64,000 bases of DNA from Nannocystis sp. RBIL2 (GTDB lineage: Bacteria > Myxococcota_A > Polyangia > Nannocystales > Nannocystaceae), in NCBI RefSeq assembly GCF_026626745.1, contig NZ_JAPNJW010000001.1, positions 4,200,001 to 4,264,000 of the forward strand. Reading direction: 5' to 3'. How positions within the stretch are numbered: position 1 is the first letter of the stretch; each line of letters starts with the position of its first letter. The translations under genes and the position numbers were made by a program. The notes under the pieces are model-generated. The model did no database searches, was not told the DNA's origin, and saw only the letters and a list, made by a program, of their open reading frames with translations. This document shows positions 51,604 through 59,672 of the stretch, one piece after another.

Positions 51604-52755
51604 TCAGCGCCGCGTCCCGGCGATGAACACCGCCTCTGGCTCCGCCAGCGTCGACGGTGTCACTCGCGGGTCGGCGGTCACGATCAAAAAGCTCGCGACC
51701 CCGCCCGCCACCAGCACCCCCGGCCCCTGCGAATCGAGCCCCCAGTAGTGCGCCGGCGCCGACGTCATCGCATTCACGATCGCCTGGCCGTCGAGACCTG
51801 CCTCCACGAGCAGATCGATCTCCTCGCCGGAGATCCCCGCCAGCCGCGTGTTCCCGAAGTCCGTCCCGTACAGCACCGTCACCCCGACCGCGCGCAATTT
51901 TATTAAATTCTCGACGGCGGCGCCGCCGAACGCCGACAGCGTCGAGATCGCCGTCCGGCCGGCCCACGCCTCGACCGTGCGCGCCTGCAGCGGCTCCACT
52001 GGCACGTGGGCCAGCAGGTCGACCCCGGCCTCCGCGGCAGTGCGTGCGTGGCGGTCGAACAGCGCGTGCGCGGCGACCTTCAGCCCGCGCGCGTGCGCGG
52101 CCGTCACGATCGCCTTCAGCGTCGCCGGTGGCAGCGTCGGCGCGTCGGTCATCGGCACCTTGATCAGCTTCGCCCCCGCGGCGGCCAGGGTCTCGACCGC
52201 CTGGGTCGCCGCGGCCGGTCCGTCGACCTCGAGCCCGTAGCCGTCGCTACCCCAGTCGCGGGTCGGGTAGCCGCCGCGCGCAGTGATCATCGGCCCGCTC
52301 GGCAGCACCACCAGCTCGGCTGGCCCCTCGCGCTCGCGCAGCGCCGTCAGCGGCGCCGCCAGGTCGACCGCCGCCGCCACGCCGCCGTCGAGCATGCGGC
52401 GCCCGCCGGGGAGGTAGCTCAGGTGGACGTGGCTGTCGATCGCGGCCGGCACGATCCACCGCCCCGCGCGCTGCAGCTCCGGCGGCCCCGCGGCGACCGC
52501 CCCGATCGCCGCGATCCGGCCGTCCTTCACCTCGACGTCCGCCACGCCGACGCCGACGACCTCGGCCCCGCGGATCACGAAGTGCCCCGCGCGCGGCTCG
52601 GCCTCGATCGCCGCGACCTCCCGCACCTCCGGGCGCCCCGCGTCCCCGGCGGGCTGCGCCGCCGGGGACGGCCGCCCCGGCGCGCACGCCAGCAAAATCA
52701 GCCCGACCAGCCCCGCCCAAGCCGCATGTCCTCCGGAGCAGGACCGATAGGACAT
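51604..52755 (-). CDS. amidohydrolase lipoprotein whose start lies in a palindromic element
   Basis: The protein has 383 residues from the ATG at 52755 (MSYRSCSGGHAAWAGLVGLI), or 386 from 52764 (MKDMSY). The lipobox is LILLAC. Amidohydrolase marks are the metal motif IDSHVHLSYLPGG, the Lys in AGAKLIKVPM, the His in KVAAHALFDRHA and LLAHVPVE, and the catalytic Asp in VLYGTDFGN. The TIM-barrel plus small beta domain fits imidazolonepropionase/DAEP-type enzymes. Both start codons belong to the GGACATG element at 52750-52771 and the following Cys-Ser-Gly-Gly-His is read from a second half-site. The substrate is unknown. Confidence 0.88.
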   Translation of the reverse strand: MSYRSCSGGHAAWAGLVGLILLACAPGRPSPAAQPAGDAGRPEVREVAAIEAEPRAGHFVIRGAEVVGVGVADVEVKDGRIAAIGAVAAGPPELQRAGRWIVPAAIDSHVHLSYLPGGRRMLDGGVAAAVDLAAPLTALREREGPAELVVLPSGPMITARGGYPTRDWGSDGYGLEVDGPAAATQAVETLAAAGAKLIKVPMTDAPTLPPATLKAIVTAAHARGLKVAAHALFDRHARTAAEAGVDLLAHVPVEPLQARTVEAWAGRTAISTLSAFGGAAVENLIKLRAVGVTVLYGTDFGNTRLAGISGEEIDLLVEAGLDGQAIVNAMTSAPAHYWGLDSQGPGVLVAGGVASFLIVTADPRVTPSTLAEPEAVFIAGTRR

Positions 52756-52771
52756 GTCCTTCATGACATGC
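52750..52771. repeat. GGACATG element providing the amidohydrolase start
   Basis: GGACATGTCC, then TTCA, then TGACATGCCC: arms pair with one mismatch. The ATG in its left half-site (minus strand 52755-52753) is the favoured start codon of the amidohydrolase gene. A second element follows at 52724-52743 inside the signal-peptide coding region. Confidence 0.75.
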
Positions 52772-52802
52772 CCTCTCGAACCTGCCCCTTCGGACCTGTC
52801 CC

Positions 52803-53525
52803 TCACGGCTTCTTCGCCTGGGCCTTCGCCGCCAGGAACGCGCCGATGCGGGCGCGCAGGGCCGGGTCGGTCCAGTGGGGCAGCAGCGCCGCGCGCTCGG
52901 CCCGGCGCTGGGCCGGGTCCATGTCGAGCACGCCGCCGCGGATCGCCCGCTTGGCCGCGCCGTAGGCGTCGGCCGGGTGGCTGGCGAGCTCGGCGAGGCG
53001 CTGGCGGGCGACCGCCTCGGCGGCCGCGGCCACCTCGTCGACCAGGCCGACGCGCAGCGCGTCCTCGGGCCCGTACAGGCGGGCGCCGAGGATCACCTCG
53101 TCGAGCGACTGCGGGTTCACCCGCCGGCGCGCCAGCGCCAGCGCCGTGCCGGGGAAGTGCAGGCCGAGCGCCACCTCGTTGAGGCCGATCTTCAGCCGCG
53201 GGTCGGCCGCGCACACGCGGTGGTCGCAGCACATCGCCACCAGGCAGCCGCCGGCGATCGCGTGGCCGCTGACCAGCGCGACCGTCGGTCCGGGGTAGTT
53301 GTAGAGCTCGTGGAGCAGGTCCTCGAGGACCGCCAGGAATTCGTCGAGTCCGGCGGCGTCGAGCGTGGCCAGCTCGAAGAAATTGAGCCCGGCGGAGAAC
53401 GCGTCGCCTTCGCCGCGGACCAGCACCGGCTGGCCCTCGGCCCGCGCCAGCTGGCCGCGAAGCGACTGCATCAGCGCCGAGCTCAGCGCGTTCTTCCCCG
53501 GACCCGACAGGACGACATCGATCAT
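52803..53525 (-). CDS. enoyl-CoA hydratase/isomerase (crotonase family)
   Basis: The protein has 240 residues. The oxyanion-hole segments are GDAFSAGLNFFELATL and SGHAIAGGCLVAMCCDHRVC, and an acidic catalytic residue is present in IGLNEVALGLHFPG. The C terminus is slightly shorter than usual. The spacing suggests an isomerase-like or unspecific member. It is cytoplasmic and lies 47 bp upstream of the amidohydrolase gene on the same strand. Confidence 0.9.
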   Translation of the reverse strand: MIDVVLSGPGKNALSSALMQSLRGQLARAEGQPVLVRGEGDAFSAGLNFFELATLDAAGLDEFLAVLEDLLHELYNYPGPTVALVSGHAIAGGCLVAMCCDHRVCAADPRLKIGLNEVALGLHFPGTALALARRRVNPQSLDEVILGARLYGPEDALRVGLVDEVAAAAEAVARQRLAELASHPADAYGAAKRAIRGGVLDMDPAQRRAERAALLPHWTDPALRARIGAFLAAKAQAKKP

Positions 53526-53558
53526 CGCCCTGATTTTACCGCGTCGGGCCGGCGCGGC

Positions 53559-54698
53559 TCAGCGGAACAGCGACATGATCTTGTCCCACCAGCTCCGGGC
53601 GCCCGCCGCCTTCGCCGCGAGCCCCTCGTCGTCCGCCGTCCGGTCGCCCCCGACCGACGGACCGCCCGCCTCGTCGGCGTCCGCGCCGGCGTCGTTCCAG
53701 TCGGCGAGGATCTCCTCGAGCGTCTCGACCAGCGACGTGTAGTCCTGGATCTCCGACTGCAGGTAGATCCGCTCCGGCACGTTCTTGTTCTGGATCGGCG
53801 CGAACGCGGCCTGGGCCGTCGCCAGGTGCTCGCGGCCGCGGAGCAGGCAGCGGGTCACCGCCCCCTTCGCCTCGTCGCCGGTCTGCCCCAGCTCGACCAG
53901 GTCGCGCGCCGCGGCCTCGGCCGAGCTCACGGTCTCCTTGTCGTGGCGGTCGAGGCAGTCGAGCAGCTGCGGCACGCAGGCCGCGAGGGCCTGGCGCTGG
54001 CGCGCGCGGTCGCCTTCGAGCTCGGTCTGGATCTTCTGCGCCAGCAAGTGGGCCGCGTGCCAGCGGGTGCGCGGCACCGGCGACTGCAGCTCGGCGAGCG
54101 CCGAATCGACGGTGTACTCGACCTCGGGCTCCTCCTCCTGGGCCGACACCGCCGCGCGGTTGGCGATCATCTGCGCCGCCTGGGCCTGCATCGCCGCGAC
54201 GTGGGCTGGGTTGTACTTGGCGTACAGCTGGCCGTACTGCGTCGTGATCTTGTGCATCGTGTCCTGGCTCATCGCCTGGTTCCACGCGTCGCGGCCGCTG
54301 TGCCACGCTGCCGCGCTGACGCCGTGGCGCGCGAGCAGGCCGTCGAAGTCGACGCCGGGCTGGGTCGCCTCGGCCGACAGCCGGGCGAACATGTCGAGCG
54401 TCAAGCCGCCGCGGACTTCCTGGCTCATGTCGGCGACGTCGCCGAAGTGCGCCTGCATCGTCAGCGCGGTCTGGGCCGCGTTGAAGCGCGCCCACAGCTG
54501 CCCGCTCTTGTCGGCGTCCATGCGGGTGTGCCAGCTGTTCCACGCCTGCGCCCAGGCCGACTCGTCGACGCCCTTGGTGGCGAGGTAGCGCAGGAAGTAC
54601 GGCTTGAACGCGGGCTCGCCGTGTTGCGCCCGCAGCTCGTTGTGTTTGCTCATGGTCTCGGCCATGGCTTCGATCGTCAGTCCGTGAATTGCGTCCAT
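53559..54698 (-). CDS. hypothetical cytoplasmic helical protein
   Basis: The protein has 379 residues from the ATG at 54698 (MDAIHGLTIEAMAETMSKHN). The N-terminal third repeats a pattern of aromatic helical motifs: AWAQAWNSWHTRMDADKSGQ and AAAWHSGRDAWNQAMSQDT. The middle (about residues 185-275) looks like HEAT-type repeats (TRWHAAHLLAQKIQTEL, CVPQLLDCLDRHDKETVSSA). It ends in a linker and a short hydrophobic WWDKIMSLF. No known domain is recognised. It is divergent from the TolB-like gene. Confidence 0.75.
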   Translation of the reverse strand: MDAIHGLTIEAMAETMSKHNELRAQHGEPAFKPYFLRYLATKGVDESAWAQAWNSWHTRMDADKSGQLWARFNAAQTALTMQAHFGDVADMSQEVRGGLTLDMFARLSAEATQPGVDFDGLLARHGVSAAAWHSGRDAWNQAMSQDTMHKITTQYGQLYAKYNPAHVAAMQAQAAQMIANRAAVSAQEEEPEVEYTVDSALAELQSPVPRTRWHAAHLLAQKIQTELEGDRARQRQALAACVPQLLDCLDRHDKETVSSAEAAARDLVELGQTGDEAKGAVTRCLLRGREHLATAQAAFAPIQNKNVPERIYLQSEIQDYTSLVETLEEILADWNDAGADADEAGGPSVGGDRTADDEGLAAKAAGARSWWDKIMSLFR

Positions 54699-54788
54699 TG
54701 GGGGGTTCCGGGGGCGCGCGGATACCACTGGCGACGTAGCACGCGCAAGCCGGCGAAACCGCGCGGCCATCCTGTTATCCTCCCCGCC

Positions 54789-55970
54789 ATGCGTCCCTTC
54801 CTCGCCCGCCTCGCGGCCCCGTTGACCGTCCTCGCCCTCGCCGCGTGTCAGGGCCAGAGCAAGCCCGCCGCCGACAAGCCCGTCGACAAGCCCGCGACCG
54901 ACAAGCCCGCGACCGACAAGCCCGCGACCGACAAGCCCGCGACCGACAAGCCCGCGACCGACAAGCCCGCCGTCGCGCCGGCGGACAAGCCCGACCCGGG
55001 CGTCCCGCTGGCCGGCGAGCGTCACTTCAAGTCGCTGCAGCAGCTGACCTTCGGCGGAGAGAACGCGGAGGCCTACTTCGCCGGCGACGAGAAGCGGCTG
55101 GTGTTCCAGAGCACCCGCGACGGGGCCGGCTGCGACCAGATCTACACGCTCGACCTGGCCGACAAGACAGCCAAGAAGGTCAGCTCGGGCAAGGGCCGCA
55201 CCACCTGCGCTTACTTCCTGCCGGGCGACCAGCGGATCCTCTACGCCTCGACCCACGCGGCCGCCGACGACTGCCTGCCCAACCCCGACCGCAGCCGCGG
55301 CTACGTGTGGAAGCTCTACCCCGAGTTCGACATCTACACCGCCGCCGCCGACGGGAGCGACATCCAGCCGCTCGTCACCGGGCCCGGCTACGACGCCGAG
55401 GCCACCGTCTCGCCGACCGGCGACGCGATCGTGTTCACCTCGACGCGCGACGGCGACCCCGAGCTCTACAAGATCAACGTCGACGGCACCGGCCTCGTCC
55501 GCCTCACCAACACCGTCGGCTACGACGGCGGCGCCTTCTTCTCGCCCGACGGCAAGCGCATCGTCTATCGCGCCAACCACCCCGAGGGCGAGGAAGAGCT
55601 CAAGGCCTACGACGACATCATCAAGGAGCACCTGGTCCGCCCGACCCGCCTCGAGATCTTCGTCATGAACGCCGACGGCAGCGAGCAGCGCCAGATCACC
55701 AAGAACGGCAAGGCCAACTTCGCCCCGTTCTTCCACCCCGACGGCAAGCGCATCATCTTCAGCTCCAACCAGGGCGACCCCAAGGGCCGCAACTTCGACC
55801 TCTACCTGATCGGCGACGACGGCCAGAACCAGGAGCAGGTCAGCTTCAGCGACACCTTCGACGGCTTCCCGATGTTCACCCGCGACGGCAAGCACCTGGT
55901 GTTCGCCTCCAACCGCGGCGCCAAGAGCCACGGCGACACCGACGTGTTCCTCGCCGAGTGGGTCGACTGA
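54789..55970 (+). CDS. TolB-like beta-propeller lipoprotein with KPATD repeats
   Basis: The protein has 393 residues with a lipobox ALAAC. The linker contains five exact KPATD units encoded by a 15-bp tandem repeat, followed by a PADKPD variant. The rest is a WD40-like/TolB propeller: YFAGDEKRLVFQSTRDGAGC, AEATVSPTGDAIVFTSTRDG, DGGAFFSPDGKRIVYRAN, FAPFFHPDGKRIIFSSNQGD and FPMFTRDGKHLVFASNRGAK. Such lipoproteins bind peptidoglycan-associated or sugar partners at the envelope. The exact partner is unknown. The start is divergent from the hypothetical gene at 54698. Confidence 0.9.
   Translation: MRPFLARLAAPLTVLALAACQGQSKPAADKPVDKPATDKPATDKPATDKPATDKPATDKPAVAPADKPDPGVPLAGERHFKSLQQLTFGGENAEAYFAGDEKRLVFQSTRDGAGCDQIYTLDLADKTAKKVSSGKGRTTCAYFLPGDQRILYASTHAAADDCLPNPDRSRGYVWKLYPEFDIYTAAADGSDIQPLVTGPGYDAEATVSPTGDAIVFTSTRDGDPELYKINVDGTGLVRLTNTVGYDGGAFFSPDGKRIVYRANHPEGEEELKAYDDIIKEHLVRPTRLEIFVMNADGSEQRQITKNGKANFAPFFHPDGKRIIFSSNQGDPKGRNFDLYLIGDDGQNQEQVSFSDTFDGFPMFTRDGKHLVFASNRGAKSHGDTDVFLAEWVD
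54885..54974. repeat. 15-bp tandem repeat in the propeller lipoprotein linker
   Basis: GACAAGCCCGCGACC occurs five times without change (54885-54959), followed by a partial unit GACAAGCCCGCCGTC. Because the unit is a multiple of three, copy-number change alters only linker length. Confidence 0.95.
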
Positions 55971-55974
55971 TCCT

Positions 55975-56032
55975 GTCCCGAGGGACCTGTCCTAAGGGGC
56001 CTGTCCCGAAGGACCTGGCTCTCGGGCCTGCT
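55975..56032. repeat. cluster of GGACATG-family half-sites in a convergent junction
   Basis: Successive CTGTCCCGAGGGACCTGTCC- and CTGTCCCGAAGGACCTG-like units make three overlapping hairpins of the CCTGTCC variant between the propeller gene and the small membrane gene. Confidence 0.75.
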
Positions 56033-56266
56033 CGACGGGCGGCGCGAGCAGCTCCCGGCGCTCGCGTTTGGCGGCGAACATCCGCTCGAGCCCGACGAAG
56101 TAGGCCACCAGGTCGAGCGCCACGAACACCGCGACGCCGACGGCGATCGCCGCCCCGCGGCCGCGCCCGCGCCGACGCACCCCCCGGCCGGCGAACACCG
56201 CGAGGGTGACGATGCCCGGCAGACCAAAAGGCCGGCCCAGCCGAGACGGAGCGAGTCGAGCAGCAA
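55992..56266 (-). pseudogene. small membrane protein gene with a one-base frameshift
   Basis: From a TTG at 56266 the frame gives MLLDSLRLGWAGLL and then, after one missing G near 56228 (TTTTGGTCTG), continues as GLPGIVTLAVFAGRGVRRRG followed by AIAVGVAVFVALDLVAYFVG and a charged tail ERMFAAKRERRELLAPPVEQ. Repaired, it is about 90 residues with two hydrophobic helices separated by an Arg-rich loop. It lies downstream of the GST gene on the same strand. The change may be an assembly error. Confidence 0.5.
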
Positions 56267-56328
56267 CGTCGGCGGCCCTCAGGCCCGGAGGGCCGTGAAG
56301 GGAGCGATGTCGGCCAGCAGCGGCGCGC

Positions 56329-57033
56329 TCACGACTCGGGCTCGGTCAGATACGAGTAAGGCGTCTGCTTCCACACCGACGGCCAGGTGGCGATCACGCT
56401 GGGCCGCTCCTTCATGCGCAGGCAGAAGGCGTGGAGGTTGGGGTAGCGCTGCTCGAGCTCGAGCCCGAGGTGGGCCGCGGTGGCGACGTAGGCGAACACC
56501 GCGAGGTCGGCCAGGCCGATGGCCGAGCCGGACGCCCAGTGGCCGATGCCGTAGTAGTACTCCCAGAAGAACAGCTCGTCGTGGAGGAACGACGCCAGGT
56601 GGTCGACCTCGCCCGGGTCGAGGTCGATCGCCTTGGTGTTCATCAGGTACGAGAACAGCGCCATCCCGACCTGCTTGAGGTTGTTGGCCTCGTGCAGCCG
56701 CGTCAGCGCCCGCCCGCGCAGCGCGTTGGTGTTGGGCAGCAGCGCCGGCTGCGGGTAGGCGTATTCGAGGTAGTCGAAGATCGCCAGCGTCTCGTAGACG
56801 ACGATGTTGCCGTCCATCAGCACCGGCACGGTCCCGCGCGGGTTCTTGGCCAGCATCTCGGGGCTCTTGTGCTCGCCTGCCGCGAAGTTCAGCAGCTTGC
56901 ACTCGTGGTCGAGCCCCTTCTCTTCGAGGGCCAGTCGCACCATCCAGCACGGCGGCGAGCACTCGACCGCGCGGATCGTGCTGGGGTCCGGCATGTACAG
57001 CCTGATCTCCTCAGACGATTCGGACGAGGACAT
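56329..57033 (-). CDS. glutathione S-transferase family protein
   Basis: The protein has 234 residues. The N-terminal thioredoxin fold has SPPCWMVRLALEEKGLDHEC (catalytic Ser/Cys region), NPRGTVPVLMDGNIVVYETL with the cis-Pro and the SNAIL-like VYETLAIFDYLE. The helical C-terminal domain contains IGLADLAVFAYVATAAH, the usual Asp N-cap motif. The substrate is unknown. It starts 112 bp from the divergent ndh gene. Confidence 0.92.
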   Translation of the reverse strand: MSSSESSEEIRLYMPDPSTIRAVECSPPCWMVRLALEEKGLDHECKLLNFAAGEHKSPEMLAKNPRGTVPVLMDGNIVVYETLAIFDYLEYAYPQPALLPNTNALRGRALTRLHEANNLKQVGMALFSYLMNTKAIDLDPGEVDHLASFLHDELFFWEYYYGIGHWASGSAIGLADLAVFAYVATAAHLGLELEQRYPNLHAFCLRMKERPSVIATWPSVWKQTPYSYLTEPES

Positions 57034-57145
57034 GAGTGCGCCTTGTTAACACTTCCGTCCGCCGCGCGTCAAGCGCACACCTGGCCGCCCGGTTAAAGGA
57101 CCCTTCAGCGGCCCCTCGGAGGTCTTCGAGTACACTTCCGGCACA

Positions 57146-58501
57146 ATGAACGCCGGGAAAGCCAAGAAGCGCGTCATCATCGTCGGCGGGGGTTTCGGCG
57201 GCCTGCGCGTGGCTCGCGGGCTGGCCGGCGCCGACGACCTCGAGATCACCCTGCTCGACCGGCGCAATCACCACCTGTTCCAGCCGTTGCTGTATCAGGT
57301 CGCCATGGCCGGCCTCAGCCCGGCCGAGATCGCCGTCCCGATCCGCACCGTCTTCAGCCGCCAGCGCAACTGTCGCGTCATCCTCGAGTCCGCGGTCGGC
57401 ATCGATTTCGAAAACAAAAAACTGAAGACGACCGGCCTCGGCGACCTCGACTACGACTGGCTCGTCCTCGCTTGTGGCTCGCGTCACAGCTATTTCGGCC
57501 ACACGGAGTGGGAAGACTACGCGCCCGGCCTCAAATCGCTCGAGGAGGCGACGGAGATCCGCCGCCGGGTCCTCACCGCGTTCGAGCTGGCCGAGAAGGA
57601 GACGGACCCGGCCAAACAGCGGCGCCTACTGACGTTCGTGGTCATCGGGGCTGGCCCGACAGGCGTCGAGCTCGCCGGGGCGCTCGGCGAGATCAGCCGG
57701 TTCACCCTGTCCCGCGACTTCCGCCGCATCGACCCCGAGCGCGCCCGCGTGATCCTCATCGAGGCCGGTCCGCGGATCCTCCCGACCTTCGCCGAGAAGC
57801 TGTCCGACAAGGCCACCCGCGACCTCGAGTCGCTCGGCGTCACCGTGTGGACCAACACCATGGTCACCAACGTCACCGCCGAGGGCGTCGTCCTCGGCGG
57901 CGAGTCGGTGCAGTCCGCCACCGTGCTGTGGGCCGCCGGCGTGGCCCCGTCCGAGCTCAACCGCTCGCTCGGGGTCGAGCTCGACCGCCAGGGCCGCATC
58001 CTCGTCGAGACGGACTGCAGCATCCCCGGGCACCGCGAGGTGTTCGTCATCGGCGACCAGGCCCACCTCGAGGAAGAGCCCGGCAAGCCGCCGCTGCCCG
58101 GCCTGGCCCCGGTGGCGATCCAGCAAGGCCGCCACGTCGCTCGCAACATCCTGCACGAGCTCAAGGGCAAGCCGCGCGAGCCGTTCCGCTACCTCGACAA
58201 GGGCCAGATGGCGACCATCGGCCGCCGCCGCGCGATCGCCCAGTTCGCCGGCATGGAGATCGCCGGCTTCGTCGCCTGGCTGGCCTGGCTGCTCGTCCAC
58301 GTCTACTACCTGATCGGCTTCAAGAACCGCCTGCAGGTCATGTGGGAGTGGACCTGGTCGTATATCCGCTTCCGCCGCGGCGCCCGGCTGATCGTCAACA
58401 AGGAGTGGCACGCTCCGCGGGCTGCGCCGGCCAAACCAGCCGAACCACCGCCCGTACTCGAGCCGCGCCCGCCGCCGCCGGCCACTCAAGCCCACGCGTG
58501 A
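57146..58501 (+). CDS. ndh: type II NADH:quinone oxidoreductase
   Basis: NDH-2 transfers electrons from NADH to quinone without pumping protons. The protein has 451 residues with FAD motif VIIVGGGFGGLRVARGL, the PLLYQVAMAGLSPAEIAVPI segment near the quinone site, NADH motif VVIGAGPTGVELAGALGE, and VFVIGDQAHLEE with APVAIQQGRHVARNI close to the FAD. The C-terminal membrane-anchoring helix region is GFVAWLAWLLVHVYYLIGFK, followed by a long Pro-rich tail. Length and motifs match Gram-negative NDH-2. Confidence 0.95.
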   Translation: MNAGKAKKRVIIVGGGFGGLRVARGLAGADDLEITLLDRRNHHLFQPLLYQVAMAGLSPAEIAVPIRTVFSRQRNCRVILESAVGIDFENKKLKTTGLGDLDYDWLVLACGSRHSYFGHTEWEDYAPGLKSLEEATEIRRRVLTAFELAEKETDPAKQRRLLTFVVIGAGPTGVELAGALGEISRFTLSRDFRRIDPERARVILIEAGPRILPTFAEKLSDKATRDLESLGVTVWTNTMVTNVTAEGVVLGGESVQSATVLWAAGVAPSELNRSLGVELDRQGRILVETDCSIPGHREVFVIGDQAHLEEEPGKPPLPGLAPVAIQQGRHVARNILHELKGKPREPFRYLDKGQMATIGRRRAIAQFAGMEIAGFVAWLAWLLVHVYYLIGFKNRLQVMWEWTWSYIRFRRGARLIVNKEWHAPRAAPAKPAEPPPVLEPRPPPPATQAHA

Positions 58502-58656
58502 GCTCGCGGGCGCGAGCGTAGATTTGCCCGCGGGACGCCGCTCCGCGCCCGATCGCACGCGCGGATTCGCCAACCGCGTCGGTCCGTGCGCACCCTCTCG
58601 TCGCGGAAGCCCTTTGCAAAAGCGGCCGAACTGCCGCGATCATCGTAGCGACCGCG

Positions 58657-59397
58657 ATGTCCGCCACCCCCGACGACATCCCTCGCGACTACGACATGAG
58701 CGGCTCGCTGTGGATGCGTCTGGTCGACGCCTCCAGCATGTCGGTGTTCTTCTTCTTCGAGTACCTGCTGGCGCGCGACGTGTACCTGCACCTCGACACC
58801 GCGCCCGGCGGCCTTGCGACCTGGCTCTTGCCGCTGGCGCTGCTGCTCGGCTACGTCACCGCCGACTTCGTCTCGGGCTTCGTGCACTTCCTGGCCGACA
58901 ACATCGGCTCGACGCGCACGCCCTTCTTCGGCCCCGTGTTCATCCGCCCGTTCCGCGAGCACCACGTCGACCCCCTGGCGATCACCCGCCACGACTTCCT
59001 CGAGGTCAACGGCGCCAACTGCCTGATCAGCCTGCCGGTCCTGGTCGGCACCTGGTACTTCGTGCCGATCCACGGCACCGCCTCGCTGTTCTTCTCGGCC
59101 TACATCGGCCTGTTCCTGTTCGGCATCTTCCTGACCAACCAGTTCCACAGCTGGGCCCACCACCCGAACCCGCCTGCGTGGATCCGTCGGCTCCAGCGCA
59201 CCGGCCTGATCCTCGGCCGCGAGCACCACGCGCGCCACCACACGCCGCCGTTCAACACCTACTACTGCATCACGTCCGGCTGGCTGAACCCGATCCTTGC
59301 CAGGACCCGCCTGTTCGAGCGCCTCAAGGAGCCGCTCCGCCGCGTGCTCGAGCCGATCGCCGGCAAGGCCGACGAGGTCGGCGGCGTCCAGGAGTAG
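58657..59397 (+). CDS. carF: CarF/TMEM189-type plasmanylethanolamine desaturase
   Basis: These membrane enzymes make the vinyl-ether bond of plasmalogens; in Myxococcus xanthus CarF is needed for light-induced carotenoid synthesis. The protein has 246 residues with several membrane helices and the His clusters expected of the di-iron site: DFVSGFVHFLADN, FREHHVDPLAITRHDFLEVN, LTNQFHSWAHHPNPP and GREHHARHHTPPFN. The match to TMEM189/CarF (Lipid_desat, formerly Kua) is clear. No other carotenoid or ether-lipid gene is in the window. A hairpin with T-run follows directly. Confidence 0.92.
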   Translation: MSATPDDIPRDYDMSGSLWMRLVDASSMSVFFFFEYLLARDVYLHLDTAPGGLATWLLPLALLLGYVTADFVSGFVHFLADNIGSTRTPFFGPVFIRPFREHHVDPLAITRHDFLEVNGANCLISLPVLVGTWYFVPIHGTASLFFSAYIGLFLFGIFLTNQFHSWAHHPNPPAWIRRLQRTGLILGREHHARHHTPPFNTYYCITSGWLNPILARTRLFERLKEPLRRVLEPIAGKADEVGGVQE

Positions 59398-59445
59398 CTG
59401 TCCCTCGGGACAGTTTTCTAAAAACACCTGTCTCTCGGGCCAGCG
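59398..59445. terminator. two-way terminator made of GGACATG-family palindromes
   Basis: CTGTCCC and GGGACAG (59398-59413) form a hairpin around TC that is directly followed by TTTT on the plus strand. Downstream, CCTGTCTC/GGGCCAG forms a hairpin for the minus strand followed by TGTTTTT (59421-59430 read in reverse). The element therefore looks like a bidirectional intrinsic terminator between carF and the small gene at 59453. Confidence 0.65.
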
Positions 59446-59452
59446 CGTCGCG

Positions 59453-59659
59453 CTACGCCGGCCGCGTCCACAGCGGCGGCCAGTCGTCGAAGCGCACCAC
59501 CTCGACCCCGTCGATCGCCAGCGCGTAGAGCGGCTCGTCGGGGAAGTCGCCGAGGCGGATCGTCCAGCGCTCGCCGTCGACGGTCGCCACATACATGGCC
59601 GAAAGGTCCTGTCCCTTCGACCATTCGATGACTCGCCGCAGCCGCCCGTCCATTTGCAT
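59453..59659 (-). CDS. small hypothetical protein
   Basis: The protein has 68 residues: MQMDGRLRRVIEWSKGQ, then AMYVATVDGERWTIRLGDFP and VEVVRFDDWPPLWTRP. The composition is that of a folded small beta protein, not a shadow frame. TTCAAAGAAAGATGC upstream gives an AAAGAAAG-like ribosome site. The family is unknown. The next gene on the same strand (59673) lies 13 bp upstream, so they form an operon. Confidence 0.6.
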   Translation of the reverse strand: MQMDGRLRRVIEWSKGQDLSAMYVATVDGERWTIRLGDFPDEPLYALAIDGVEVVRFDDWPPLWTRPA

Positions 59660-59672
59660 CTTTCTTTGAACT

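Noticed and set aside
42668..52771. CRISPR-like array of palindromic repeats
   Set aside because: The repeats are scattered, not regularly spaced, have no unique spacers and no cas genes nearby.
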